From Haliotis asinina (lineage: Eukaryota > Mollusca > Gastropoda > Lepetellida > Haliotidae): DNA of 64,000 nt. Both the position numbers and the translations under genes were made by a program. The notes under the pieces are model-generated. The model did no database searches. It was not told where the DNA came from and saw nothing but the letters and a program-made list of their open reading frames with translations. The number at the start of each line of letters is the position of its first letter. The first letter of the stretch is position 1. Shown here piece by piece: positions 33,809 to 45,955 of the stretch. Where the stretch lies: the NCBI RefSeq assembly GCF_037392515.1, contig NC_090283.1, positions 15,871,501-15,935,500 on the forward strand, in the 5' to 3' direction.

Positions 33809-35226
33809 GCAAAGAACCTACCCTGGAGGTCGTGAACGTGAAAGAGGAACCTGAGGAGAAGGAACCAGGCAAAAATCAGCATTGTCTGAACTCAAGCCAA
33901 CCAACAAGAGTCCAAGCCATTGAGAAAAAGAACTTGTCCCGTATAGCCCCCAAAAGGAAATGTTCTCCAAGGAAATCTCAGATTCAGGCCAATATGGCTT
34001 TAAGTGTGACACGAGTCATCGAATCAGAAGTCCTGGAGGAGGATGAGGAGGTGAAAGGAAAAGCATCCCATTGCAGGAATGCTAAAGGCAGACGTAAATC
34101 ATCTAAACCTCGAAAGAAAGATGAATCAAAGAAAGATTCTAAGAAAGAGCAAAGTGATGGAAAGAGGGAACACGTGAAGTTGTTGGAGGATGTAGGTGGG
34201 TGTTCTCCAGATCATGCTGAAGATGATCATGTTGAGGATGGTTTGTGGTTTGATGTTGAGGATGGTGGAAAATCAGAAACAGAAGCTGTGTCTCAGAATA
34301 AGAAACGAAAACGGAGCATAAAACCTAAAAAACAAGAAAAAGATAAGGAAAAGGAAAAGAAGGAAAAGAAACAGGATTCACAGGTTTTCAGATGCGAGAC
34401 TTGTGGCAAATTCTTGTCCTCACGTCCAACTTTGGAAAAGCATTATCGCATCCACACTGGTGAAAGGCCTTACCAGTGTGATGTTTGCGGAAAGAGCTTC
34501 AATTCGCTCAGTTCTTTCACTAATCACACAAGAATTCATAATGGAATAAAGCCTTATAAGTGTCACTATTGTGAGAAATCGTTCACAGAAACAAGCCAAC
34601 GAACAACTCATGAACGCACCCACACAGGAGAGAAACCATATATGTGTGACTTGTGTGGAGGTAGATTTTCTCTTCGAAGCTCTCTGGTGCGACATCGTCG
34701 AATTCACACGGGTGAGAAGCCATATGTTTGTAGTGAGTGTGGCGCTGCATACTGTCAATACACTCAACTGTCTCACCACAAGAAAAAGTGCGGCCGACTC
34801 TCTGCCCTCCCAACCCTCACCCCACTGCTCTATCAGAGTGACATGTCTGAATATCAGACAGAGAAAGAGTCAAGTGAGGCCAAAGTAGAGAATCAGGTTA
34901 AAACGGAAATGGATTCTGTTCCTCGCAAAACAGCTCAGCAAAATTTAGAGGACACAGGAGATACTGCACATTCAAAACCTTGCCTTCAAAAGTCAAAAAC
35001 TGACTCTGAGAAAGAATTTCAATCTCATCAGCTTTGTAAGCCACCTGAAAGGGAATCAGTTATTTCAAACTCAAACTCAAACTTCCAACATTTTCATCCA
35101 TATGTGCATCCATTAAATCATGCTTTGTCTAACTTGCCACATTTCACTCCCCAGGAACCTCTCTCTAGAGAAGCCATGGAGAGACTGTCAGTTCCTCATC
35201 CAACATGGCTGCTTAATAATTCATAG
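33809..35226 (+). CDS. C2H2 zinc-finger protein, exon 2 (five fingers)
   Basis: Joined to exon 1 this gives a 552-residue protein. Residue 91-94 (VKEE) and a later VKTE fit the sumoylation consensus. An acidic and then strongly basic linker holds a likely nuclear signal (KKRKRSIKPKK, about 245-255). Fingers occupy about residues 276-408. Four are C2H2 with TGE(R/K)P linkers; the fifth ends HHKKKC and is C2HC. The C-terminal 140 residues are Ser/Pro/Gln-rich without a domain. Fingers 3-5 match fingers 3-5 of the minus-strand gene (for example xRTTHERTHT and RFSL..SL.RHRR), so the two are paralogues. The role is probably DNA-binding transcription regulation in the nucleus; targets are unknown. 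The stop is TAG at 35224-35226. Confidence 0.9.
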
Positions 35227-35264
35227 TGTTAAACATCCATGAACATCTGGGTTGCAGTTGATTT

Positions 35265-35465
35265 TCAACAATCCATTCTTGTCAGAAGGGGCAACTAACA
35301 GGATCGGGTCATAGGCTCGCTTGGTTGACTCATGTTGTCTTATCCCAGTTTCGTATATCGTTGCTCATGCTGTTGATCACTGGCTTTAACTGGTGCAGAC
35401 TTGATTATTTACAGACCTTATAGCGGGAATATTGCTGAGTGCGGCATTAAATAACAAACCAACCA
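35265..35465 (+). mobile_element. Degenerate SINE-A downstream of zinc-finger stop
   Basis: CTAACAGGATCGGGTCATAG, GTTGATCACTGGCTTTA, GATTATTTACAGACC and GGAATATTGCTGAGTGCGGC. It probably lies in the 3' untranslated region, since it begins about 40 bp after the stop. Confidence 0.75.
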
Positions 35466-36221
35466 TCTATAGTGCACAACACTTTCATTGTGCCACAGGC
35501 AATCTGTAGCACAAATGGGGTTTTGCAGCATAGAGAATATGACCTTTCTTCTTACATGTGAGCAAGCTTGGCAACCTGCTTACTTCCCTCACTTGGGTTA
35601 GAAAAATATTTTTTGAAGGAGGCGAAGAACAATCTGAGTACCACAAGTGGTGCTTAAAATGTCGAATAAACCATATTTCATGTGAGTAATTATTAAATAT
35701 GGGGTTGGAAATCAGAGAGCACAACCAGGTGAGGAAATGGGAGTGCACCTTTGATGGTGGTGATATTTCATTTTGACGTGTGAAACATTTTTCAAACCGA
35801 AGCGAGGGAGTACGCTCCCTTGCATACCAGTATAAGATTCATATTCTCCATGCTGTGCAAACCCATTTGCATTTTAGTTTGCCTGTGATTGTACGATGGA
35901 ATTCAAGAAGCTTGTTAATGTGGTAGAGATTCATATGATGGTATGTAGTTTAGAGTATTTGCTTGATTGATAATTCAAGTACATGACAAAATGGAATGCA
36001 AGTTACAAGGTAAGGATACAGGTCTAGGTTTGGTGAGCATTGTAGCTGGTTAATTCAATACTGTTTCATAGTTCAAAGTGAAAGTGGGAAAGTGAACTTA
36101 GGGGGCCATTTTCAGGATCATTAGTCATGTTCTGAATTCAGAATGGGCCTTTGCCCTTCAACGTTTTTTATTCTAATGTGCAAAATGGCCCATGGCCACT
36201 GACTTTCCAGATCCCACAGTT
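35466..36221. other. Non-coding, probable 3' UTR or flank
   Basis: Contains aataaa-type signals at about 35664 and 36250, either of which could end the plus-strand zinc-finger transcript. No gene is seen. Confidence 0.4.
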
Positions 36222-36572
36222 CATATTGTACAACGTTTTCGTTGTTCAGTGAAATATGAAATAAATGAAATGTTATGCTAAAGATGTATATATGTGAAGG
36301 TGTGATGTAGAGTTCAGTATTGTGTTATGATTCATATTGCACAACATTTTTGTCGCAAAGTGCAATACAAATGAAATATTATCACAGTAAAAATACATGT
36401 GTTGACATGTGATTTACTACTCATAATTAATATTGCAACATTTTTGTTGTTCAGTGGATTCAAATGAAATATTGTGATAAAGATATATGTGTCAAAGAGT
36501 GATTTCCAGCTCATAATTGCTATATATTTATAATTCGTGTTGCATCACATTTTTGTTGTTTAGTGGAAAACA
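36222..36572. repeat. Tandem repeat of about 100 bp, roughly 3.5 units
   Basis: Units start near 36222, 36331, 36427 and 36533. They share TTCATATTG(T/C)ACAAC, TTTTTGTTGTTCAGTG, AAATGAAAT(A/G)TT and GATATATGTGT. The last unit is cut off by a SINE. Confidence 0.75.
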
Positions 36573-36574
36573 AG

Positions 36575-36920
36575 CCGTGAAGGTGAGAGCTAGAACTGAT
36601 CTGCAGTGGCCCATGCTTGTCATAAAAGGTAACTAACAGGCTCGCTGAATTGTTTGTGATATGTCATTGTATTCCAGTTGGGAAGAAGGATGCTCATGTT
36701 GTTCATCACGAAAGGTGACTAACAGGCTCGCTGAATTGTTTGACATATGTCATTGTATTCCAGTTGGGAAGAAGGATGCTCATGTTCATCATGAAAGGTG
36801 GCTCGCTGAATTGTTCATGCTGTTCATCACCAGATTGGTGTACACTCGATTATTTACTGACAGCCACCATATAGCTGGATTATTGCTGAGTGTGGCCATT
36901 AAACTCATTCACTCACTCAG
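36575..36920 (+). mobile_element. SINE-A with internal duplication
   Basis: An old SINE-A in which the segment AGGCTCGCTGAATTGTTTG ... GGGAAGAAGGATGCTCATGT occurs at about 36628 and again at 36709, with a shortened third piece near 36795. The 3' end keeps CCACCATATAGCTGGATTAT and the CACTCACTC tail. The duplicated part overlaps the one amplified at 18817-19464. Confidence 0.75.
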
Positions 36921-37481
36921 TAGCATACATGTGAAATGTGGAGAAGTGTGTGATTTAGTGCATCTGATTTCAGTTCTTATAAACATTATTTATGAACATG
37001 TTGCATAAATTATAATTGTTTTGAGTACCTTTTAATTGAATGCTTGTTAGTGGAGGCTTAAAGCCTTGTGTTCTAATCTCTTTTATTCATCAGAATAAGT
37101 CCTGCTGTTCTTATTGGCTGACCTTTGAGTCTGACAACTGCCTGTTGTTATAGATTTTACTGTGCTTTGTATTCAGAATATTTAACTTTTTCTAAGAAAA
37201 ATGTTTTGAAGATCTATATGATTTATCAAATCTTCATTCAAATTGGAAGATTGTGTTAGTGTGCAATATATTGTTCTGGAGTCATATTGGTAAATGGTTA
37301 CAAGTCTGAACAGTTTTCAACCATATATATAATGTAATGTTACCTTAGTCCAGACCAATTTTATTTCTTGTTTTGCAGATTTTATCCACATGCAATATTA
37401 TCACCATGCAAAGTAATAGTCCTTTTAAATACTCAAAGTATTTTGCTTTTGGCAATGTATGAAGTGTATGTATGCAGCATA

Positions 37482-37638
37482 CATGATCAGCTCTTTGTTG
37501 AATGGGATCTTTTCTGACAAGTAACACTAGCCATTGGTTAGTGAGTTTTGATGCAATTTAATGCATTGTCTTCCTTCAATACAGAGTGTACACTACAGGA
37601 TGGCACATCGGTATACAGGGAAGGCTGCCCTTAAACAA
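37482..37638 (+). repeat. Direct repeat, partner at 39270-39425
   Basis: Both copies share ATGATCAGCTCTTT, TCTTTTCTGACAAGTAACAC, GCAATTTAATG, CTTCC(T/C)TCAATAC and GTATACAGGGAAGGC in order. No coding capacity; the family is unknown. Confidence 0.75.
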
Positions 37639-37841
37639 TGTATATGAGACAAAATCAAATTACCAAATAATATTGTTGTAAGTTTCCAAAATGGACCAAC
37701 AAAAGAATTCAGATTTTTTTTTTATTTGATTGTGAAAAATTCTTATTCATGAAAAAATATGACAAGCAGATTCATAGAACAAGAAATAAAATTCGTCTGG
37801 CCATTTGTGTAAAAGTACTTTTGATTTTTTACTTTTTTGTC

Positions 37842-38570
37842 GGAGACGAGGATCAGGTCGTCACGCTTAGACTTGGTTGACTGATGTCATCGTATCCCAG
37901 TTATGTAGATCTATAATCGTGCTGTTGATCACTGGATTGTCTGGTCAAGTTTTGATTAATTACAGACTGTAATCATACAGCTGGATTGAACAAAATAAAA
38001 ACAAATATGTACCTGTCATTCTTCGATTATTTGTAGACTGTATACATAACTGGAATTTGGCGTTAAACAAAATACGTTGGCATTTGAGATATTTCGAATT
38101 TGAGTAAAAACGTCAGTTTCTTATGAGAAAACTTTCGATCGGGTGGCCAGGTTCACTGACTTGCTTGACACACGTCATCATATCCCCCAGCTTAGATTTG
38201 TGCTAATGTTGTTGATCACTGAACTGTCTGATCCAGATTCGATTTTATTGTTTTACACATTGCAGTCATGTATCAAGAATACTGCTGAGTGTAGCAGTAA
38301 ACAACAAGAACAGCCAAACAAAAGAAGCTCATTTTTCTCAAAAATTATTGTTAGGGTGTGTGTTAGAATGGGAGTTACCTTGCTTCGTGAAGCTCATTTA
38401 CTTGGTCGGACCACAATGTAGCTGGAATGTTGGCCCAGCGTGGCATTAAACAACCAAACACTCATTTACTTGGTGTATGTATGTCATAGTAAACCAATTG
38501 TGTAGATCATGGCTCATGCCTAGTGCTGGATTGTCTTACCCAGTATTTATGTGGAGACCTTCATCAAATA
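37842..38570 (+). mobile_element. Cluster of degenerate SINE-A copies
   Basis: At least four partial copies in the same orientation: 37842-37990, a tail piece at 38020-38075, 38130-38330, and pieces at 38395-38460 and 38490-38560. Each is recognised by CTGACTTG.TTGAC, GTTGATCACTG, CTG.TC.AG and CAGCTGGA blocks. They are too decayed for exact ends. Confidence 0.65.
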
Positions 38571-39269
38571 TGTGAAATGTTACAAAGTAGCACATCAGAG
38601 ACTGTTATTTAGTCTTAGCCTACTCTGCTCAAAGCGAGAACCCTAAGACAATAGTATCTCCTACACATTAGCATAGACTTATGGCCATCATAACACTGAG
38701 GAATGAAACCCTGGCCGCAGCCAATGCCAGCATTTATACTCTACGATAGTGACCTGATTTCTTTGCATGTTGATGTCTTCCGTTACAGTTACACACAATG
38801 GATGGCTTGGTCTTACTAGTCAGGTTGACCAACATATCACTTTCTAAGATCAAAAGTGCCGACAGTACTTTATCAGACAACACTTGATGTGCACCTTTTG
38901 CAATACGTCACACTGCCAGGCTATTCTAGTCTGTCCCCTCGCAATCACCTCGTAATCGAATACTTTTGCATTACGTCACATTGTAACCGACGTCTAGATG
39001 CATCATATCGGTTGCCATCGCCTCGCACACTAGTGGAGAGGATCATGCTGTAGTGCTTCATTCGAATGTACTGTTCACATACAGTGTCAAGAGACTCTGA
39101 ATTTAAGAAAGTATGTCATTTTTGTTAAATCCCAGTTTTGAACAAGTTAAATCTTTCTTGGCAAATGTCTGGCCATGGGCTCTTGTTTGTATCCCATGAG
39201 CCGTTGCCACAAGGCAGAAACAAAAGGACTGGGTTAAGTTTTGTTCCTGGAGGTACTAAGGCTACAGCA
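38571..39269. other. Non-coding stretch
   Basis: Frames up to 70 codons with no domain. No recognised repeat. Confidence 0.4.
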
Positions 39270-39425
39270 CACAATGATCAGCTCTTTTTAATGGGTTCTT
39301 TTCTGACAAGTAACACACACCATAGGTTAATGAGTCTTATTGCAATTTAATGTCTTCCCTCAATACTGTGTTTACACTGCAGGACGGTCACATCAGTATA
39401 CAGGGAAGGCCATACAGTGCTTTAG
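39270..39425 (+). repeat. Second copy of the 37.5-kb direct repeat
   Basis: See 37482-37638. This copy differs by several small indels. Confidence 0.75.
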
Positions 39426-40095
39426 AACTGGGGGTTGCTGCCGATATAGTATACTGTTCAAAAAACCTGAACTTTGAAGTCTGGTAGAAAGAAAACCCAG
39501 TGAGGAACGTTACAATGACATTCATCGTGTGTATGTAGCATCATTTCACGGTATCACCACACAAACACAATGCATGGGAAACAGGTGCACAACGTGGGAG
39601 CCTCCTACACGTGCATGGGATGTCATTATGAATCTTGACGTTTTTCAGGCAGGTCGATAAATTACTGTAGACCATTTGTTTCCGATACTTTTCTTGCATC
39701 TGTGCATGGTCAGTGTGTTCAGGGTGAAATCACAGTGCTGACTGAAAATTGTAAACCTGAAATTTTCAAGTCATACTCCAGTCACCTAACAAGGGGGATA
39801 ACTGAACGAACAGCTTTACTTTGAATGAAATCCACGTGGAAATGCATTCTCAAAACATCCATTTTTATTGTATCAACATTGATTCAATCCCATATATCTC
39901 CCAATTTCGACAATCGTACATTGAAAGTACAGTTCCCCTACTCTATTTTAAGAGTATGACTGGATTTCTGGCCTGTCATCATCTGATCCGTGGTTGTAGG
40001 CGTCACCAGTGTGGATTATGTCATGCTGACCTCTCCTCCCTCATTGCAACCACCAATGTAAGTGTTATATAGATAAACAGTTAAAATTATCACTG
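39426..40095. other. Non-coding stretch
   Basis: An 83-codon frame at 39821-40072 has no domain or splice context that I can recognise. Otherwise nothing. Confidence 0.4.
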
Positions 40096-40262
40096 TGGGC
40101 GGTGGGTTAGCCTAATGATTGAAGCGTTGACAAGAGGACCCAGGTTCGATTGACATGTACAGTGATGAAATAATGTGTGAAGGACAATTTCTAATGTTCC
40201 TCGCCATGATATTACTCGAATATCGCTAAAACCAACGTAAACCATATCTACTCACTCTCTAC
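40096..40262 (+). mobile_element. SINE-B (tRNA-derived)
   Basis: GGGCGGTGGGTTAGCCTAATG head, CAGGTTCGATTG box B-like block, AATGTGTGAAGGACAATTTC and GCCATGATATTACTCG, ending CTACTCACTC. Moderately decayed. Confidence 0.75.
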
Positions 40263-40974
40263 ACAGTGTGGGAAGTATAAAATCATATACAATCCGAGGG
40301 ATTAATTTAACAAAAACAATATTACTATTATAAGAAGTGCTTTGATTGTGAGTTAGAAATCACCTTGACCCAAATTCTTGACTCGGAAATGAAGTATTTT
40401 CTGATCCAAATACCAAACTCATTTGCATGTACAAAAGCTCATGTATTGATCACTGCTTACTAAAATATTTCCAAAATACACACAGAAAAATATTGAACGA
40501 TCGCACAGGATACAAAAATTCATTAAGATCCTTTTGTTCACTTTTTACATACCATCGACAATGATTTAAAAACAATTGCACTAGCTTGAATTGAACGTGT
40601 TTAGTTCTAGTGGAGGTAATTTTACTGAAATTTCAGCAGACTTTGAGTCAAATATATCCAGACTTACATACAGGTCCAGGTAAATCCTTGGTAAGGAAAA
40701 ATGTCTTATTTTTACCACTAAATGTTCGTTTGTGCAAGTTCCTTTTGTCTGTATGGCAACTTTGTGAATTTGTTGGGGCAGTTGTTCATGTAGTGCAGAA
40801 CAGGTAACAAATATATATGGAATACTTTGTGTAATGTTGTGCAATATACTGACTCGTGTATGCTACATTTTGGCGTATGAGGATCCTCGTGTCAAGTTTA
40901 TGTCAAGACTCCGTGGTTTGACTAATGATCATCCCTTTTACATCACCATTTCCACATGAGAACAAGTTTGCTTT
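40263..40974. other. Non-coding stretch
   Basis: Overlapping short frames on both strands near 40581-40844, no domain, no repeat recognised. Confidence 0.4.
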
Positions 40975-41340
40975 GATTGTTTAACGCTGCACTCCAGCTG
41001 TATGGTGACGGTCTGTAAAGAGATGGGATGACAACTTTGCCTTCATCATGGAGGGATCCTTAGCCGAGTTCGAAGCTGAACGGGAGTCACGCGATCTAGT
41101 TGTTCCTGTCTCCGAGTTGGACGAACAAGTATATGGGTTTGCGTTCAGGTAGACCTTGTTCCATCCTCAATACAACAGCTTAATCCTTCGCTCTTCTGTT
41201 AAATTGAAGGATCTCAAAAAGATCCCAGCTATATGGCGGCGGTCTGTAAATAATTTGGTCTGGACAAGAAAATCCAGTGACCATGATCAATCTATGAGAA
41301 TGGGATAGATACAATGACTTGTCTACTAAGTCATCGAGCC
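40975..41340 (-). mobile_element. Two antisense SINE-A fragments
   Basis: TTTAACGCTGCACTCCAGCT with GGTGACGGTCTGTAAA at 40975-41030, and CCCAGCTATATGGCGGCGG, TCTGTAAATAATTTGGTCTGG at 41222-41265 running on to about 41340, are reverse complements of the SINE-A right half. Confidence 0.65.
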
Positions 41341-41349
41341 CGGCCAAAT

Positions 41350-41437
41350 AATCCTAAAACTGGATATTCTGCTCCAGACTCCAGTTTCCACCGTTATCAT
41401 AGCTGGATGTTTCCGAGTGTAGCGTCATTTTAATTTC
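41350..41437 (+). mobile_element. SINE-A 3' fragment
   Basis: ACTGGATATTCTGCTCCAGA and ATAGCTGGATGTTTCCGAG, ending before any ACTC tail. Confidence 0.55.
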
Positions 41438-41514
41438 GAATGAATAATGTTTCTCTAAAAGGCATTTTTTTTTAGATTTTAGATGTTCAAAATCAGTTTT
41501 ACTTGTTATGGTAG

Positions 41515-41757
41515 GTCAGACCCGTGACGATCTGGGTTACGATTGGTCTTCGACAACCCATACTTGCTGTAAGAGGCGAAGTCGGATCAACTGGTGAGGC
41601 TCGCTGACATGGTTGACATGTTATCGTGGCTCATTGGTGTAGATCGTGCACATGTTCATGACGGATTGTCTGATCCAGACTTGATTATTTACAAACCGCT
41701 GTCATAGAATGGAATATTGCTGAGTACGAAGTTAACCAACAAACCAACCAATTTCAT
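41515..41757 (+). mobile_element. SINE-A, moderately decayed
   Basis: gacccgtgacgatctgggtt start; then TTCGACAACCCATACTTGC, GGCTCGCTGACATGGTTGAC, GATTGTCTGATCCAGACTTG and GGAATATTGCTGAGTACG, with a CAACAAACCAACC end instead of ACTC. Confidence 0.8.
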
Positions 41758-41849
41758 GTAGTGTTCCATACAGAAATGATTATGAGGGAACTCCGTATTT
41801 CTCTACGATTTCTCTTTGTTTCTTTTTGTGACCTGTGAAAGAACTATTC

Positions 41850-41940
41850 CCAGCACTTGAGTCCGAAGTCTATGACGTAAGACTTCGGTTCGATGCCACT
41901 TTGAAACTGCTGCGTAAAATCAAACTCACTCATTCATTGT
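41850..41940 (+). mobile_element. SINE-B-like 3' fragment
   Basis: CGGTTCGATGCCAC (box B-like) followed by GCGTAAAATCAAACTCACTC. Most of the body is deleted. Confidence 0.6.
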
Positions 41941-42519
41941 AAGAAACCTGCGCCAGGGCACTTTAGTTATGAACATTTGCATATAACATAATTAACTCAG
42001 TGGGGTATGCATGCAGAATTTAATATTTGCAATCACTAAAATACAGGGAATTTCCTCTAAGTAATTTTCAGATCATGCAAACAGTTTCCATCGACAACAC
42101 AACACACAAAGCCTTAAGAGTTATTTCCAACAAACATAATGACAATTTCCACAGCGGTTGCAAAACTGGACAATTTCCTTGAGAAATATAACCGTTCTAT
42201 GTCGATCTTTTCCGAATATATCAACTCTTCTCGCCGTATTGCAACCTAAGCGTAACAGCAGATTCTATAAATCTTGCAGACTAGTGTTGCTTGGTTGACC
42301 AGAATTGTTCCAGGATCATCGTATCGGTTGTTCTTTAAAAGATTATCCGTTGCTCCATGTCACTGTTTCTTCTCGGCTTCATTACTGGATCGATCATTTC
42401 TGCAAGTATTGACAGAAGAACTGAGACTAATACCAAAAACCAACATCCGCAAAGATTTGTTTAATGATATCCTCGTATACAAGTACATGCTCAAAGCTCA
42501 TCAGTGCCTCTTCAGACCT

Positions 42520-42610
42520 GGGTGGTGTAGCCTAGTGGTTAAAACGTATGCTCATCTCACAGAAGCCATTTCTGGACTATTGCTGAATATATCTCAAAGC
42601 TATCTATCAT
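42520..42610 (+). mobile_element. SINE-B 5' fragment
   Basis: ctgggtggtgtagcctagtg with GTTAAAACGTATGCTCATC is the box A half of SINE-B, and GGACTATTGCTGAATAT is a piece of the tail. Part of an open 136-codon frame here is thus repeat sequence. Confidence 0.65.
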
Positions 42611-43559
42611 TGATTCAGTGTACGATCTGCGACAGGGTTAGAACAGGTTTCCACGTTTCTGGGAACCGGCATCACAGACTTTGAGCCTTAGGAAGAAAAG
42701 CTAGACGCGATGAGGCTTTTCAGTAAACGCTTTGAAGAGTCGCCTTTTGAAACACCAAATCCCCGAGATTCCGTAGAATTTTATAAACAATATTGACGAA
42801 ATAACCATTCTGTTGCAGAGGCAAATAATTTGAAATTAACATTGACGATAACAATAATGTATTTTATCAAATGTAGTTACATAAATCATGGTTACATCTA
42901 ACGTTATGGACTCAAGCTGATGTGTTTATAGTTGTTTAGTATAAGGAAGTCAGATTATAACTTAAACCTTCTCAGCCACGAGAGTATAGAAGATCCTATT
43001 CAAATATTGTCTTGACTTCATTTTTCACAAATATTGCTTTGGTAATGCATGCCATAAAATAGCTTTGTCCCAAGAAAGATAAGATACCAATAAATACCAA
43101 TAAATAATTTAAAATTTAGCGTGAGGTGATGTACTAATTATGTCCCTGTTATGTTATGACATGTATTTTTATTTATTTTTATTTATTTATAAATGACAAC
43201 TTTTGCTTGATGGACCTGGGACGACGAGAGCTGCAGGAGGAAGCTATTGTATGTTTACCGAGATTAAAAACTGATCCATCATTCTCAAACTCGTCTCACA
43301 CTGCAGTATATTTATGTCCATGTGTTAAATGGGATGCAACAACGTTCAACAATCTCTTTTTTGATACTGCTAAAACATAATGTGTTGCTCCTAGCTGTTT
43401 TATCACGAAAATTGAATATACACTACTGTTGTGCAACGCCCTCCATCGTAAACAGCACTGTGTGATCACAATTGTGTCATTTGCATATGTTTAAGAAAAA
43501 CCGTCCATGAATGGTGATAAAAAGCGGTGGCGAAATGGTACAACATGTCTATCACAAAG
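42611..43559. other. Non-coding stretch
   Basis: AT-rich with a tttatttttatttattt run near 43170. No coding or repeat assignment. Confidence 0.4.
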
Positions 43560-44091
43560 CATTCTGAATGTTTTTCCCGGGGCTTCTAATTAAGAGAACA
43601 TGTTCTTATTAATATGTATGTACAGAAACAGGCCACCAAGAAGGGGAGCACAATAAGTTTCATTGAGGATGTCTACTTCCTCACCTGTCCTGTACACATG
43701 CTGCACACATATGCTATTACTGAGATGTTTTCTCGATAAACACTGAATACCTTTCCCTTTCATTTGGACATTATGTTTCTTAACCACAGAGGAAAGTGTA
43801 ATGATTGCATCTAATGTCTAGTATCTGAACCAAGATCTTAGAAAGGGAGGCCAATATGTTTCTTGGGCATTATAGTCATGTAAAATCCCATGTGGCGGAT
43901 ATGAGATTGCATTAATTTAATGTTTCATTTTAATTCAAAAGTTTGTAAGCTTCAATCTGAATGTTTTGTGTGGCCATAATTTGTTAGAATGAATTACCGC
44001 AGGTACTTTTCAGGTAACAAATTCGTGATGATATGTCAATACCCTGTTTGACAGGTGTTGCTGACAAGCCATCCACATAAATCAAACTTAC

Positions 44092-44175
44092 TGCGCCTTG
44101 TCATTAGGTGCAGGGAAGAAGCAGAACTGTCATCTGCCGCGAAGGCTTCTTTTGTGAGATGTGGTCTTCCCTTAA
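44092..44175 (-). other. Candidate 84-bp cassette exon, copy A
   Basis: On the minus strand: acceptor ttgcttgttcacacag, then 84 bases, then donor gtaagt (44086-44091). It is open in phase 1 and reads KGRPHLTKEAFAADD and onward. The phase-0 frame has a stop. Confidence 0.5.
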
Positions 44176-45871
44176 CTGTGTGAACAAGCAAAAATAAATA
44201 GAGGTCAAAGTATATACGAATGACATTCTCAGATTTACTCAGTACATTACAATCACATTCCCTAACCTGGCACTGTAAACTGAGTTCAAAGTTCACAGGC
44301 ATTCTCAAATTATTTGATATTTTTTGCTTTTTTCATTGTGTAATATTCACATGACAGTATTAGCTGTTTCAAATATTCCTTACAAAGATTATTACAATGT
44401 GAGATTTTCTTCTCTTGAGTCGAAATACATTTTCATAAAGTGACACACTCTAGACAAAATACAAATATTTTTCACTAACAACATATATTTGGATGTCACC
44501 TCGCGATCGTGTGACAATTATTGGTTACTGCATATCTCACTATACCAAACGTACCATGTCTTGACTTGCGTGCATGTTTATATTAGTGTTGTATTAAACA
44601 TTTTGGCAATAGGGGCAGTAGCCAAGAAGGCTTCTCGTCTGTACCAAGTTTTCAGCTGGGTGAACATGGTGTATAAACCAATCAATGAATGAAACGTGAT
44701 GAACGTACATGTAACATACATTTTCAAAGAGCAAGACTGTTGTGTGTCAATTGTTTATATGTCTCTAGGTGTGCAATCCATATACACTACAATTGTGGAA
44801 CGCCCCCCTTCATCGTACACGCCTTCTGATCCCAACTGTGTCATATGCATATATGTTTACAAAGCACAATCCATGAATTATAATATCAATTGTTAGCGAA
44901 AACGGTGCGCATGAGGTGACCTGTCTGGTCATAAACACGTGCATGGGCAAGTCAAGTGTTAACCTGAGCAATCATGAGTATACGTCTTACTGAGGCTGTG
45001 ATAAAAGTCTAATAAGTCAACTTCTGACCTTAAATCACACAGTGCTGGTTGAAATATGAGTGGAAAGGGCTTTCGCGAGTATCCCTCCACATAAAATAAT
45101 GATACAAAAGGAGAGAGTTGCTAGTCGTGTGCTCGAGATGAGGAAACAAAGACAAATGGAACCATGAAGTATTGTGGATGTCATTCTATATGCATAGATG
45201 TGAATCAAAACAAAACGACCCAATTACCAATCATATTTTCGTTATGATATTTGAGTTCAAGTGGGAGACTGAGTGGAAGGGAATTGGCTATTTGACCATT
45301 ATGACATTGTAATGACACTGATTGTCACTAATGACACTGATTGTCACTAATGACACTGATCGTCGAAACGACCGGAACAGTTAGTTACAATTCCTGGTCA
45401 GATTCGCAGTTTGTATGAAGGAGCACAATAAATCTAATTAAAGATGACAGCGTCTACAGAAACTGCACACACATGATATCATTGAGATGTTGTTTTCTTG
45501 GCAAACTCCGAATAGCATTTTCTTTCATTTGGACAAATAGTCCTAAACCCCAAAGGACAGTACATATAAGTGCGCCTACCCCCTAATACCAGAACCATGA
45601 CCTTAAAAAGCAAGACTAATACATGCTTGTATGTTTCTTAAGCATAACAGTCATACAAACATTCCATATGACGCACATAAAATTACATTAACTTTAATGG
45701 TTTCATTTCGTGTAACAAGAGTTTGTAAGTTTCATTCATAATAATACTTTATGTGGGCATACTTTGTTACCATGAACTACCCCAGGTACTTTTCAGGTAA
45801 CAAATTGATGATCAGTCAAGATCCTGTTTGTCACGTGTTGCTGACACGCGACCCAAATAAAACAGACTTAC

Positions 45872-45955
45872 TGTGTGTTGCCATAAGTTGTTTGGAAGAA
45901 CCAGAACCGCCATCAGTCATGAAAGCTTTGCTTGCGAAATGTCGTCTTCCCTTGG
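45872..45955 (-). other. Candidate 84-bp cassette exon, copy B
   Basis: Acceptor gcttgttcacatag, donor gtaagt. Phase 1 reads KGRRHFASKAFMTDG. It is the most diverged of the first subtype yet still exactly 84 bases and open; the phase-0 frame has a stop. Confidence 0.5.

Noticed and set aside
34420..34779. 119-codon minus-strand frame
   Set aside because: Shadow of the plus-strand zinc fingers.
42274..42684. 136-codon frame
   Set aside because: Contains a SINE-B fragment and has no domain or codon signal.
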